A stretch of DNA of 64,000 bases from Platycnemis pennipes (lineage: Eukaryota > Arthropoda > Insecta > Odonata > Platycnemididae): positions 133,157,926 to 133,221,925 of the forward strand of contig OW121854.1 in NCBI GenBank assembly GCA_933228895.1. Direction: 5' to 3'. The notes under the pieces were generated by a model that worked only from the letters and a program-made list of their open reading frames with translations, was not told where the DNA came from and did not search any database. This document shows positions 1 to 11,009 of this stretch, one piece after another. Made by a program: the position numbers and the translations under genes. Position 1 is the first letter of the stretch; every line of letters begins with the position of its first letter.

Positions 1-229
1 AACTATCGTTTCGTTCTCGAGATGAAGTTTTTCCTTGGTCTAAACAAAACTACCGAGTGCATTTAATATTATAATGGATTGGAACAAAATGGGACCACAT
101 GTTAACGTTTCAATGCCAGACTAAAACGAAATATATTCGTTTATTTTTGGCAGCCATCCTTAGCTTCAACCTACCCGTTTTAAATTACCATTAACAACTT
201 TAGGCATTACTTATGGCGATAGAAATCCT

Positions 230-940
230 AACTTACTCTAGGAATACAGCAAACTATTCCAATAGGTACTAAAAGAACAATATTTGGCAACACACTTGGC
301 GTTGTAAAGTACATTTAGCAGTTTTTGAGAAGCCAAGCCGTCGATAGGACTGTCTTAACGTAGGAATACAGCCCATGCTACCAATAGACACATAAAAGAT
401 TTGGATTATTAGAATGTCTATGTCAATATACATGTGAATACAATGAACATAAAAACAATAAAAGCCGGCGTTAGAGGAAGTGATTGGGAAAATATTTACT
501 GCATAATAAAAATCGCGGAAAATTGCGTTAACTTCACAATGCATTTTTGAATTATAGTTACATTTGTAAATCTAGTTTACGCGATAATGTTAGAAAACAG
601 AAATTGTTCACAAGTAAGGGCAGGAAAATGATGATGATAAAGTTTTAGATACAATGAACGAAAGAAAAACATCACACCACGACGAGAGGATAGAACGCTA
701 TATCCCGTTGTCAGCTACTCAGCCATTGTCGGCTTACCCGAGGCCGGCGAATGTAGGCAACCCGCGTTGCATTTTTACGTTTCTATTTTATTTTTTTTCT
801 CGAGAACGCGGGCCTATGGGGAAGAAAGCCGAGACACGTGTCTCTTTATTTTTCTTCTAGTTTCACTGAAAAAAAATTCAGCTCATTTCGTGACTCATAT
901 TACACGACCTCTCCTTGTAAGAACAGATATAATACCTGTG
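230..940. repeat. Old interspersed repeat, copy A (related to 40447-41020)
   Basis: From about position 361 this stretch shares order and wording with 40447-41020: a 'taggaatacag' start, a 'ggcgttag..g.a.tgattggaaaa' block, a 'cgttaactt' block, 'tttgtaaatctagtt', and a late 'acacgacctctcctt' block. The two are diverged, with many small indels. The reverse strand near 690-740 has a weak tRNA-like A-box, which suggests a SINE-derived or composite repeat. Short ORFs here have no recognisable domain. Only the first 230 bases of the window remain unassigned on this side. Confidence 0.5.
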
Positions 941-1242
941 GTACCGGTGTTCATGCGTGTATGCAAAGGTATGATGAAACTACTTACTTAATGGCCAAGA
1001 GAAGTGAGGATTGCTCTCTCTTGTTGTGTGGGCTGTTGGCTCTCTGCTCAATTCATGCCTATCCCCTCCCTCCTAAAAACTTAATCGCACTTGCCAAAGC
1101 ACTGGGGGCAATTTCATGCTCATTATTTACATTCAATAGCAGTTTTTCTGTTTCTTTGCCGTGCTTGGGCTAACAATATTTTTACACATTATGAATAAAT
1201 TAAGAATCTGGTGTAAAAAAATGAATATTTTGAAACCACAGC

Positions 1243-1350
1243 AGGGTGCCCAGTGGTCAGGGAAAATCTGGAAATCGGGGAAAAGTCAGGGAATTGGGAA
1301 AAGTGGAAAAAGTTAGGAAAAACTCAGGGAAAAAAGGTTTGGAACTCTGC
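1243..1350 (+). repeat. Left-end fragment of a CAGGGTG-type DNA element
   Basis: It begins CAGGGTGCCCAGTGGTCAGG and continues as purine-rich 'gggaaa' words, like the left ends at 6355, 36772 and 37424. No matching right end or target duplication was found, so this is a truncated or solo end. Confidence 0.5.
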
Positions 1351-2789
1351 ACCCAGAATTTGAGCAACTCAACCAGGCCATCTCCCCTACCGAGATTAGT
1401 GAGGCCTCGTAGTGCGGCCGAGGGCCGATTTCTACTTTTGCATCTCGGGTGAAAAGTGTGGCAGGCCGATATATTGGCCCAATATCAATATACTGTTCAA
1501 CTTTATGATACTAAAATAATAAAATTTATTTTTCAGTCAATGTAAAGAAGAATTGTGTCATTATTAGTTAGTTCAACTTAAGTAATGAAAAAAATACACA
1601 TTTGGATATCTATAACAATAGCTTTATAATGTTTTTTTTCCTAAGGTGCTACATTTTATTAAATTACCCTCCGCATTTCTCGCTAGTACCCCAGGAGAAA
1701 GGTTAGCACTAAGAGGGAAAAGATACGAAAAGAAGAAGAAAGTCACAAAAATATTCACTACTTTGTATCGATACTGCTCGTGGGTTATAGTAGGCATTAA
1801 AATTTACGAAAATCAGCTTAGCATGGATAATCAATCTCCAAAACTTCCGCAGATCATCATTCCCTCTAGAATATTAAATTCCATCGTTGATGTTCACGAT
1901 GTTCGCAGCCAACCACCCTACCCCACATCTGACACCAATATGTCGCAAGGGTGGAGACATAGTGGTGTATCGATCAGGAGTGGAGTTATAAATGAGTGAG
2001 GCTGAGTCAAGAGAAGAATTTAATTATTTTAGAAATAACTCTCACACTAATTAAAACATTACTTACAATTATTTGAACCTGACTGAACCCTGGCTCAGGC
2101 AGGAATTTGTTTTCGACAGGTTGGGTTTGTTTTCGAGGATTTTTCCTGGGGTTCTCTTAAATTTGTGCATCCGGGAGTATTCTGCCACTGTCAACCCAGA
2201 GGGGGAGTCTCCCCCCTACCACGGCATTGGATCTTAAACACGCGTGTTGAGTTAGTGGGTTTGGATGTGGAGCATCTTTGGGGAAGTGGAGAGATACGAA
2301 TGCTGTTCGCCTTACAGAGCATTAGGCACCCTTAATTAAGAAATGGAGTGGACATCTGGCTCCACGATATTTTGATGCTGCATGTATGTAAATGATTGCT
2401 CGGATACCGTGGTGACAAATGTGAGTCGCCAGCCAGCATCCCCTCTTCCACGTTACTTCTGTTTCAAGCTTCGGTGAAATACCTTGTTGAGTCGGCAGCC
2501 TGTGGCACTATGTGGCATGGCTCGTGGTAGCCTCTCATGTTGTGTTGCCTCCTCGACCCTCATGCTGCTACGGCACGCAGAACCCTCGAGTGGTGTTGCA
2601 TCACTGCTGTTGAGACTTGCGTAGTCGAAGACAGCAGCTCTTTGCAGCCTCTCTACAGCCTCTATGGTCCAGGGGATGGAGTTACGGGTCCTCCATCCCA
2701 CGTGCCATTCTGATTGCTCCGAAGTGCTGTGTCATTGAGTGCTCCCTCCAGTTCACCTGCCTCTCAGCCAGCAGTGCCCCGCCAGTCAG
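1351..2789. other. No recognised gene
   Basis: Non-coding by inspection. The longest open stretches (a 117-codon ORF at 1646-1999 and an 82-codon antisense ORF at 2453-2701) show no domain I recognise and no splice-site-bounded exon. Probably old repeat DNA. Confidence 0.4.
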
Positions 2790-3001
2790 GAACAATAACA
2801 CCTTTCAACAGTGACGAAGCTGCAATTAAGACTGAAATACGCTGGGTTTTACATGCAGTTAATACTCACCAAACTTTTTGTGCTCAGGAAGGTGAGCTTT
2901 CCCAGTGCATGTTTCCTGATGCCTGGGTTATGGTCGCAAACACGCTCACAAGCACTCATAAAAAACACCCACTCAAATGGGCTCGCCTTCTGGGAGAATA
3001 G
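2790..3001 (+). pseudogene. Possible DNA-transposon protein fragment (hAT-like N-terminal region)
   Basis: About 65 residues contain the pattern DEAAIKTEIRWVLHAV, then a short spacer and CMFPDAWVMVANTL. I recall this arrangement (D-x-A-x-K-x-E-x-x-W, then MFPD) from N-terminal regions of arthropod and fish transposon-derived proteins, probably hAT-like. The frame stops soon after and no catalytic region follows. It could be chance similarity. The family is uncertain. Confidence 0.3.
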
Positions 3002-3362
3002 AGCTCCAAAAGAGCATAGTCCAAGTGGAAGGACAAAATGAGGATATGTGCGTCGGATGCACGTATTTCGGCTTAACGAACTTTTACATTAGAACAGGAA
3101 CACTGAGTTCATGGTGAAGAGTTGTAAGATTCTTTTATGAAGACAATATTTTCCACACGTTATCGTAAATATTGCTGAAAATTATAAAAGTGCTTAGTCA
3201 TTTTTAATCACTTCATATGTTGATTAATTTGTTTAGCAACTTCAACTAGCTCTTTTTCATGTGATACTCCCAAAAATGGGGATCAATGCACAGTCCAACG
3301 TCACACTATATATGGTGAATTTTCATACATAATGGTGGAGAACATGTTAAAAAATAAATTAA

Positions 3363-5150
3363 CCCATTAATGCCCAATGGGTCATTAGTGACCCACTTCG
3401 AAAAAATATTATAACTTATAAAATATTTTTGGATTTAATCTTAAATTTTTTTTTTAGTTTGTTAAAACCTTAAGCTTATGTTGTTCAGTGAATTTGCAAA
3501 TCTAAGTGCATAACAGCATTTACAGTATTTTTAAAAAAACACAGTGCAATGCAACCTTGCTTATCCTTGAACAATCAACTTTTAAATGTTGTTATCCATG
3601 AAATATTTTTCCCCAATGGTCATTATGGTCTAGTATAAGTTCAAAGATTGGGCACAACACCGAAGACCATGTTTCCCGAGCCTGGCTCTATTTCACATGC
3701 AGACGTTTCGGTTTAAATGCCCTATTCAGAATTTTTATAGAGTACTTGGTCTTTTTATCATATTATAGAAATGTATTTTAATATTCTTTTCTATGAATCA
3801 CGTACATTATGTCTGACTGTACCATATACTAGTAATGAGATGAGTTATGAAATGAAAATTTGTGATACTGCAGGAAAAGAAACTCAACTCCTCTGCATAT
3901 CGTATTTGAAACATTTTAGATCAGCTTGTGAGTTTTCTCTGCTCGTAAAGTATGGTATTGGGTTATGTCTCGTTCCTCCAGACATTCCGAACATACTTTG
4001 TAGTTTTTGGAAAGGCAGTCGAGAAGTCGAAGAATTTTCAGAATTTTCAAATAACTTTTGAGGAGATGTACTGTTTGATTGGTGTATTATATTTGACTGG
4101 ATATGTCCCACTTCCCCACCCACGCATGTATTGGGAGGGTGTAGATGATGTCCGGAATTCATTAGTTGTGAATTCAATGAGGAGAAACTGATTGGAGGAG
4201 ATTTTCAGATTTCTACCTGTATGCAGAAATGATGTTATAACTCTAGGTGACAGAATTGCTAAAGTGAGACCTTTTCTAAATATGTACGTTGAATGAATCT
4301 TTCAATGCAAATGCTCCAGATGATAGACTCGTATCAGTTGACAGATCCATGATTCCTTATTTGGGAAGACATGGGTGCAAACAATGCATGTGGGGAAAAC
4401 CAATACGTTTCCGTTTTAAAGTTTGGGTAGCTGCTGATCGTCAGGGGTACTGCATTGACGTAGATTTATACCTGGGAAAACAGACTGGGGATATCCGACC
4501 TCCTAATATAAGGCTTGGTGAGTCCGTTGTGATTCCTAAAGAAAGCAGATGTTCTCAAGGAAAATTTTCCTGAGGTTTATTTCTTTTTCTATTTTGACAA
4601 CTTTTTTACCAGTTCAAAAATGTTGTCCAGATTAGCATCTCGCGGCATAATGGGAACAGGTGAAAATCAAGTGATCCGTTCTATTTGATCAGACAGATCA
4701 GATCACGTCCCCTTGCCTGGTAAAAAAGATATGGAAAAATGTGAGAGGGGAAAATTTGAGGCACGAATCAATAAAGTGGAAAATATAGTTGCAGTTGCAT
4801 GGAAGGATAATAATCTCGTTCATGTTATGCCCAATGCTCACGGTATTCACCCAATCTGTCAAGTCTCTAGATATTCAGTACCAAAAAAAGGTAAAGTTAG
4901 CGTACCACAACCACATTTAATTGATCATTTCAACCAAAACATGGGGTGTGTGGACCTCGTAGATAGGTTTCTAGCTGAGTATAGAATTGCAATAAGAGGG
5001 AAGAAATGGTATATCCCTATTTAATTTTGGCTGTTGGACATGACCATGATCAATGCATGGATTCTGAGTAAAAGCCAAGGCAGAGTTTTCGATGCCTTAT
5101 CATTTAGGAGGCAAGTAGTCCAGACCGTTCTTCACAAGGATTGGTACTGA
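3363..5150 (+). mobile_element. Decayed piggyBac element, left end visible
   Basis: A TTAA at 3359-3362 is followed by CCCATTAATGCCC, a plausible piggyBac terminus, upstream of the broken transposase at 4048-5150. No mirrored right terminus with TTAA was found, so the right side is truncated or too diverged. The stretch 3363-4047 holds no clear coding sequence. Confidence 0.45.
4048..5150 (+). pseudogene. piggyBac (DDE_Tnp_1_7) transposase pseudogene
   Basis: This is a broken RNase H-like transposase of the piggyBac/PGBD family, which cuts and pastes DNA at TTAA. In order I see: an N-terminal block with ITFEEMYCLIGVLYLTGY (frame starting near 4048); a linker ending in VRPFLNMY; the first catalytic region as SVDRSMIPYLGRHG with the KP..F.FK block (from 4289); then, one frame away near 4600, FDNFFTS carrying the second Asp; and from 4713 a RGKFE...W.DN block followed by NQNMGCVDLVDR carrying the third Asp. 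After an in-frame stop at about 5024 the C-terminal helices continue to about 5150. At least three frameshifts and several stops make it inactive. It is a different lineage from the intact element at 20.5-23.2 kb. Confidence 0.85.
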
Positions 5151-5729
5151 GCCTAAACTTCCTGGTCCAACAAGTTCTGTGGAGAAGGTTGGGAAACCAG
5201 CCCAGTTACAGCACAGTGGTCATTTGATATTATTACCGGGCAACCTAGACACCGCGTGCAATTTGCAAAACTGTCGAGGCATGCTGAAGATGCAGGGTAC
5301 CGCTTCATAATACGTTCTTTTCTGACTATCACACGTCACCTCAAATGTTTTAAGACCGATTTTTAAAGGTAGTTTTCAAGTGGAAGCTGTTAATTTTATA
5401 TGTAATTTTCCTATCAAAGTCAGAATTTTTTTATTATTTTTTCACTATACACTTTTCGCTATACTAGCCTTTGCTGATAGTTAACCTCATAATTGTGCAT
5501 GATTACACGATGCATTGTCAGATTAGGAATATGGATAAAAACTAAGCAGTTTAATTATTTCTTTTTTTGCATTATATTCTCAGGGTTATATGTAAGTACA
5601 CAATTTCATGCCTTTTCAAATGCATCAGAATCCTGTTGTTTTGTGTCTTCAAGAAAGATATTTATTGAATTCTAGTCCCTCTATTGTTACATAATTTAAA
5701 TTTTTTTCAAACCTCTCTGCAATTGTGTT
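5151..5729. other. No recognised gene
   Basis: AT-rich sequence after the piggyBac relic. One 60-codon ORF at 5493-5675 has no recognisable domain. Confidence 0.4.
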
Positions 5730-5970
5730 TAATAGGTATTGAATACATATCCAAATACGCACTGAATATATCATCATGTATTCAGTACTTTTTAATTGGG
5801 TATTAGAGCCTACCTAGGTATTGAATACGTATCCTAATATGTATTGAATACACCTACGGTGTATTCCACTGGTATTCAAGGTAGGACGTAAAGCAGTAAC
5901 CAATATGAACATAATACATATTGAATACTTCGTGTAATACTTTCACAATATGTAGGTATTGAATTCACAT
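5730..5970. repeat. Cluster of GTATTGAATAC palindromes
   Basis: The near-palindrome GTATTGAATAC or close variants recur about six times in 240 bp (near 5735, 5776, 5817, 5842, 5920 and 5955), in a pattern that can fold back on itself. It looks like a small foldback or satellite-like repeat. No coding sequence. Confidence 0.55.
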
Positions 5971-7146
5971 TGTGCTGGCCACCATTTATTTAATATCACG
6001 CATTCTTCAACCATCAATGTATTCTTCATCATTGTTAGCCCTTCTGCTTCATCTGCTTCCGAGAATCGATCACATGACTGCTTTCTAGCGTTGGATTGGA
6101 TAGAAAGATTCGTGCAGGGAACGGACCGCAGAGAAACAGAATGGAATAATGACGAGAGTATAAATATCTCATACTGAGAACGTTGAGAACTTCGCCTCTT
6201 ATGGTACGTAATCGCTGGGGGCGAATTTTTTGGCGTTACAGAGCGCAACGTTATGAAGCACGGGATTTTATGTAATCACCCTACTGGTCATGACGAAATT
6301 CATCTGGGCGTGATTCATTCAGCGAGAAAGAGAAGGGAGTAACCCGAGAAGATCCAGGGTGTCTACCAGTTGGGAAAAGTCGGGAATCCGGGAAAAAGTC
6401 GGGAATTTATTAACGTCTGGAAAAAATCTGGAAAAGGTCGGGAATTCGCTGAAAAATAATAAAAAATCGGGAAAAATGGTTGCTTGCAAATCGTCAGGAT
6501 AAAAATTGGAACGGCAGACATAGCATTACGAAATGAGATATTGTTTCCCTTTTTTATTTGTCATTGTCAAAGGTGTTATTTTAAACGTATCTGGTCAGTA
6601 GGTATTTGTGAGTTCGTGACTTTCGTCGTTCGATTGTACTAGACATGGGCACCGTTTCCTGCATGACGCCGCGTGACAAATCGGCTTGGTCGATTGCAGG
6701 TTGAAGATCCTGTACTTCCCTCCTACCCATGAATGCTATTTCGAAAGAATGACCTCGACGGTGGTTATTGTAACGCTCCCAAAGATCCAGGCGATCCATA
6801 GATCGTACTCTAGTACGATTGTGACATTTTGCGTTTTGCCATGCCTCTGAGGGTATAACTCAATTAAATTCCACTAGAAATATTATATTTAAACCATCGC
6901 GTCCTAAGTTTCTATGCTGCGCATCATTATAATCGGGTGGGATTAATTAACTTTACTGTGGAATTGGAATGTTTTCTTTCTCTCATCCATTCACTAAAGC
7001 TTACCATTTGCCATTTTGTTATTAGCATTTCCCATTGAATTGTGTTGCTTCTACACGCAAGCATAACGTCTTCGTGAAAGAACAGAGATCAGCCCCTGTG
7101 AAGTAAAAACATTATATTACGTTTTGGTGTTTTCCCGGCGGATAAG

Positions 7147-7283
7147 ATGAGTGAAAGTTTCTCGGGTCTTCCAAGGCTCTATCTCTGCCGACATTTCCGA
7201 AAACGAGTCGTTTTCCGAAACGTAGGCAGAGACGGAACCTTTGACCAGTGGAGGCCCCGAGAAACTTTCACTCATTATATTAC
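7147..7283. repeat. Hairpin block inside CAGGGTG element copy 1
   Basis: GATGAGTGAAAGTTTCTCGG near 7146 is mirrored by CCCGAGAAACTTTCACTCAT near 7257, with 'tctctgccga' and 'gaaaacgagtcgttttcc' between. It is a shorter version of the hairpin in copy 2 at 43818-44025. Confidence 0.7.
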
Positions 7284-7784
7284 GTTGTCGCCGACGACGC
7301 ATTACGTGCCGCCGCCGACAAATATGTCGTTGGCTCCTGGATGATATACTGGAGAACTCGCCATTTGCCAACAAGTGCGGTGGAATGTTTTTGTTATTCA
7401 TCTGATGGCGAGCTCGCTAGCTCAAAAGCCGCCGGAAAGTCTAGTTCATCTGCCGGCATGTGCGAGTTTACAACAAAATCGTTCATTTTAACTGGAGAAC
7501 TCGGCATTCGCCAGCTCGATTTGAGTTGGTGTGTGCCTCAAGAGGTGCCTTGGTTGGACTGGCGACGGGCATCATTTCATTCAAAGGCTCCTTTCACACG
7601 GAACGGCGCGAACCCGACCGCCGTGTACGGCGCACAGTGGTGCAGGATCCCTAATACGTTACGATCCATTTATGTGTCTAGAAAAACTTTCTATATAGGG
7701 TTTTGTGCATACACGTTGGATGCACCGATTGACGAATTCAAAACCATCTTGAGCAAGGACGTATCGCTGTTGCTACTCCTCTAG
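7248..7784 (+). other. 178-codon open frame shared in part with copy 2
   Basis: This open frame begins in the hairpin and runs through the middle of the CAGGGTG element. The first ~90 codons recur in copy 2 (43993-44289) with the same frame, including RAAAD, SSWMIY- and ECLCYSSDGELASSKAAGKSSSS-like words. I recognise no domain. The codons are likely an accident of GC-rich repeat DNA, but the conserved openness is noted. Codons after about 7560 belong to sequence absent from copy 2. Confidence 0.3.
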
Positions 7785-9279
7785 TAGATAAGATATAAGG
7801 TTGCCCTGGTAACAAGTGTAACAATTGAAAAGGATCAGACACAGCTTCACCTTCAATTCTCTCTAATATAACGTTTATTGCCCTGATTCTTGTTCTGAAA
7901 AATGGGTTTTGTAATTGAAGGTGAGTGCTATTTAACAGTTTATTAATAAATTGCAAATACAGTTTGCAAAATTATTTTTTTTACACAATTTCTTGTTCCA
8001 AAATAAAGAACATTTTTTTGAAAATTCACTTTTATATTTTTGTAAAATAATTAATTTGTGAAAATATTAACATCGAATTCGTTTTTAGAGATCGCGAAAA
8101 CCTTTCTGCTATAATTTTTAATGAAACGAGAAGTTTGAGTTTGTGTAAATCCAAATCATAAAAATATTGGAAATACTTTTGTGCAAAAAGTAATTAGCAA
8201 ACATTTGAACATCAAATTAGCATTCAGCGGCTGAGAAAACATATTTGTTCACATTAATCATGATGTTAATTTAAGTACAAAAATTGCAAACATTTTTGCG
8301 AAAAAATTATTTTTCAAAAGTTTTGAATCTAAATTCATATTAAGGCCCGTATCGTAAAAGTCCCCTCTACATAGAGCCACAGGCTGGCCTACTGTGAGGC
8401 TGACCTTGCTTGCGAAGGAGGTACGTCTATCTATTCGTATGTTAAAAGTCTCCTCCCTCTCGGCTTCTAGGAGGAGAGGTTAGAGCCGGCGGAAGTGACG
8501 CATTTTTCAAGAGAAAGTTTCTGCTTGCGTAGTTGACAGTCTTCTACTAGTATTCTATGGTGATTTTTTCGAAGCGTATTCTGTAAAGCAATGCGCAGTG
8601 GAGATAGACGCTCGAAGTCACGCAAAATGTCTCGCTGTCTGTGGGATCCTCACAATTTCTGGCAGTTGCCTGGCTAGTTGTGTGTTAATAACCTGAAGAG
8701 CATATGTCCCAAATCATCAGTACCATCGTGTATGACATACATTGACAGTAAATTGTGTGTATGTTGCCTGTTTGTGCAGAAGTACTGTGCCTTGTTCTGT
8801 TGTAGCATATTACACATAATTATTCATTAAATCACCTGTGCACCTTCAAAAGTCAACTAATTTTGTCTCTCTGACGAGGACTTTATCTGTATGTGTGTTA
8901 AATACTCTGAAAGGTAAATAAATTACAAAGCTTGCCGGATACTGCGTTCCAAATTAGTGGTAAATGTAAAAACGCGACGGATCAATTTATTCACTTATGT
9001 GAATAACAATACAATCGCATACCTTTATCAATCTGGACATTGTAGATTGCGCCAATCCATGAAAATCGCCGGAGACAATCTAAAGCAAGAGGCGAAGGAG
9101 TACTTGTGAATGCATTTCAAATCTATGAACCAGACGTAACTTTTCATTTGAATCGCTATAATGTTGTTATCTTTACATGGTATTTATTTAACAAGGGGAG
9201 TGTCCGAGTTTCGGGTCTAGGATTTTGACGAAATTTGCCAGGCAGGTAGTGCTTGATTAGTTATTTACGAATCACCCCA

Positions 9280-9990
9280 CATATAGGGTTATATATCCAT
9301 GAGTAACTTCGACAAAAAAGGAGTTTGAAATATTTTATTGCCAATATAAAGCTAATAATTAGCAATGTTTAAACAGTGCAGTTTGGGTTAGGGGTAAAGT
9401 ACTCGCATCACAATGTCAACGTCTCTTTTTTCTTTTTTCTCAAAGTTCTTTTTTCTCTTGCGATTAGTTTTTCCAAAAAAGCACAGCGCTGGAAAATCAC
9501 GGCACCAGACAAATTAGAACAAATGTTGTACGTACGTCGGGACTGCGTTGCCAAAGATACGGAAATTAAAAATCACGATCACACTTCATGCTCTTCCGTT
9601 AATTTCGTACACAAAAAAACGACACGGCGTGCGGACGTATTTCCGCCACGTACTAATTACGTGATATAGGTAAATAACGTAATTGACTATTTTACGTACT
9701 AATTACGTAATTTTAGCAAATTACGTAAGAAGCACGTAAAATAGTTAAAATGCATCCCGGGTAAACACATGAAAAATATGTAAAACCAGGGATAATCGTA
9801 CAAGGAAACTGCGATGAAAAAAAAACTAAGGCCGGAGAGCCTCGAACCACAGACGTTGTCATTGTGATGCGAGTACTTTACCCCTATCCCAAACTGCACT
9901 GTTATAACATTTCTAATTATTAGCTTTATATTGGCAATAAAATATTTCAAACTTTTTTTGTCGAAGTTACTGGATATATAACTATGTATG
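9280..9990. mobile_element. MITE with ~140-bp inverted repeats and a tRNA-like segment
   Basis: About 140 bp at the left (from 'acatatagggttatatatcc') is repeated inverted at the right, ending near 'ctatgtat'. Each arm ends inward in 'tttggg.taggggtaaagta', followed by 'ctcgcatcacaatg'; on the - strand the sequence near 9835 adds GTGGTTCGAGGCTC. That pair resembles A- and B-box promoter elements of a tRNA, so the element probably absorbed a SINE. The centre (9640-9740) is rich in overlapping TACGTAATTACGTA-type palindromes. Confidence 0.65.
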
Positions 9991-10106
9991 ATTAGAATTA
10001 ACATGCAAACGTTAATTGCACGTTAACTATAACCATGCAATGTATTCACTAGCATTGAGCTCTACATAACCGCTGCATAAGTCGTTTTCAATAAAATCCC
10101 ACTTAC

Positions 10107-10406
10107 TTGAAAACTTCCAGTGGCGTAAAACCTTAATACAGCCAATAACTTTATTATTCTCGGGACAGGAAGACCTCGCATGTCCACGTTTTCTGGCCGT
10201 AGCATAAGCAATAATACGTCTGTTATTATCGCTTTATGGAACCCATACCTAGCGAAAACTTCATCGTCCGCATAAAATTCTAGAGGGTTATCCCTGTCAT
10301 GAAGTCTTATGCGTGGTACATATAAAAAGACCTCATTATCCTCAAAGTGATGAAGAAACTCATCCAAGTCGTTCATTTCATAAAAATTCATCAATTCAGC
10401 CATCAT
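10107..10406 (-). pseudogene. Harbinger transposase, N-terminal exon only
   Basis: The - strand frame begins at an ATG at 10406 and encodes 100 codons ending ...LRFYATGSFQ, followed at once by GTAAGT, a consensus 5' splice site. The block from NPLEFYADDEVFARYGFHK to LLAVLRFYATGSFQ is the conserved N-terminal region of HARBI1-like proteins (helices ahead of the nuclease domain). The next exon, which should hold the DDE nuclease, is missing from 8344-10100; the nested MITE occupies part of that space. It is therefore a fragment of a nuclear DDE transposase, inactive in this copy. The splice-site claim rests on the consensus and on the match to the known family stopping there. Confidence 0.85.
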
Positions 10407-11009
10407 TTCACGCTCGCACTGTCACCTTTACCCAGTCCTCTACGCTTTGAGGTTACTGCAAACCAACCTCTAAGTATAAGGTCGGATTTAGAGGTAGAGG
10501 TGATGATTTTGAGGTAGAGGTCGGATTTAGGATACCAATTCGCCCGCTCCTGACGTCATAGAGGTAGAGGTCAGCCTAGAGGAAGCTTTTACGATACGAG
10601 CCTAAGAGACCTCGAAAACCTATGTAGACCAAATTTTATATAAATTGAACATTTTTTAATCCAAAATACCAATTGTTAGGGATCCTGCACTGCTGTGTGG
10701 CGTGCTACCGTGCATTCTTCAAAAACAGCCGTGAATGTCCCGGTACAGTCCATTTCGAGTATACGCCGTTTTAATTTCTAGTATTTTAATCATGAATGAA
10801 GTAGATACGGTGCTGTGCTTGTACTTTTAATAATGAGGATATAATAAGATGGCCAATTCCAAGTGAAAAATTAGACAGGACTGGGCATTGAACTATTGAC
10901 CGTCACGATGATACATTAAGAAGTTAGCCTTTTTGGTCTGGAATTTTATAATTTTTGTCTTGAAAAGTCTTGAATTTATTTTTCATATATTAGTAGACAC
11001 CATGAGATC

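Larger units (their letters stand above)
8344..10602. mobile_element. Harbinger (PIF) element, truncated, inside CAGGGTG copy 1
   Basis: The left end GGCCCGTATCGTAAAAG pairs with the right end, read on the other strand as GGCTCGTATCGTAAAAG. TAA flanks both sides (8341-8343 and 10603-10605), the 3-bp duplication expected of Harbinger elements. Removing it rejoins the host repeat as seen in the uninterrupted part of copy 2 near 44690. It contains the first exon of a Harbinger transposase on the - strand and no DDE region, so it cannot move itself. A second MITE (9280-9990) sits inside. Confidence 0.88.
6355..11004. mobile_element. CAGGGTG-ended DNA element, copy 1, with 5-bp target duplication
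   Basis: Left end CAGGGTGTCTACCAG; the right end, read on the other strand, is CATGGTGTCTACTA. It is flanked by AGATC at 6350-6354 and 11005-11009, a 5-bp target duplication. It is collinear with copy 2 (36772-45100) once insertions are removed: 6355-7000 matches 36772-37420, 7000-8340 matches 43666-44690, and 10603-11004 matches 44695-45100. Neither copy shows a recognisable transposase, so it is probably non-autonomous. The terminus and 5-bp duplication might suit a hAT5-like group, but I cannot assign a superfamily. Confidence 0.8.

Noticed and set aside
5730..5970. CRISPR-like array
   Set aside because: Repeat units are short, unevenly spaced and palindromic, and the genome is eukaryotic.
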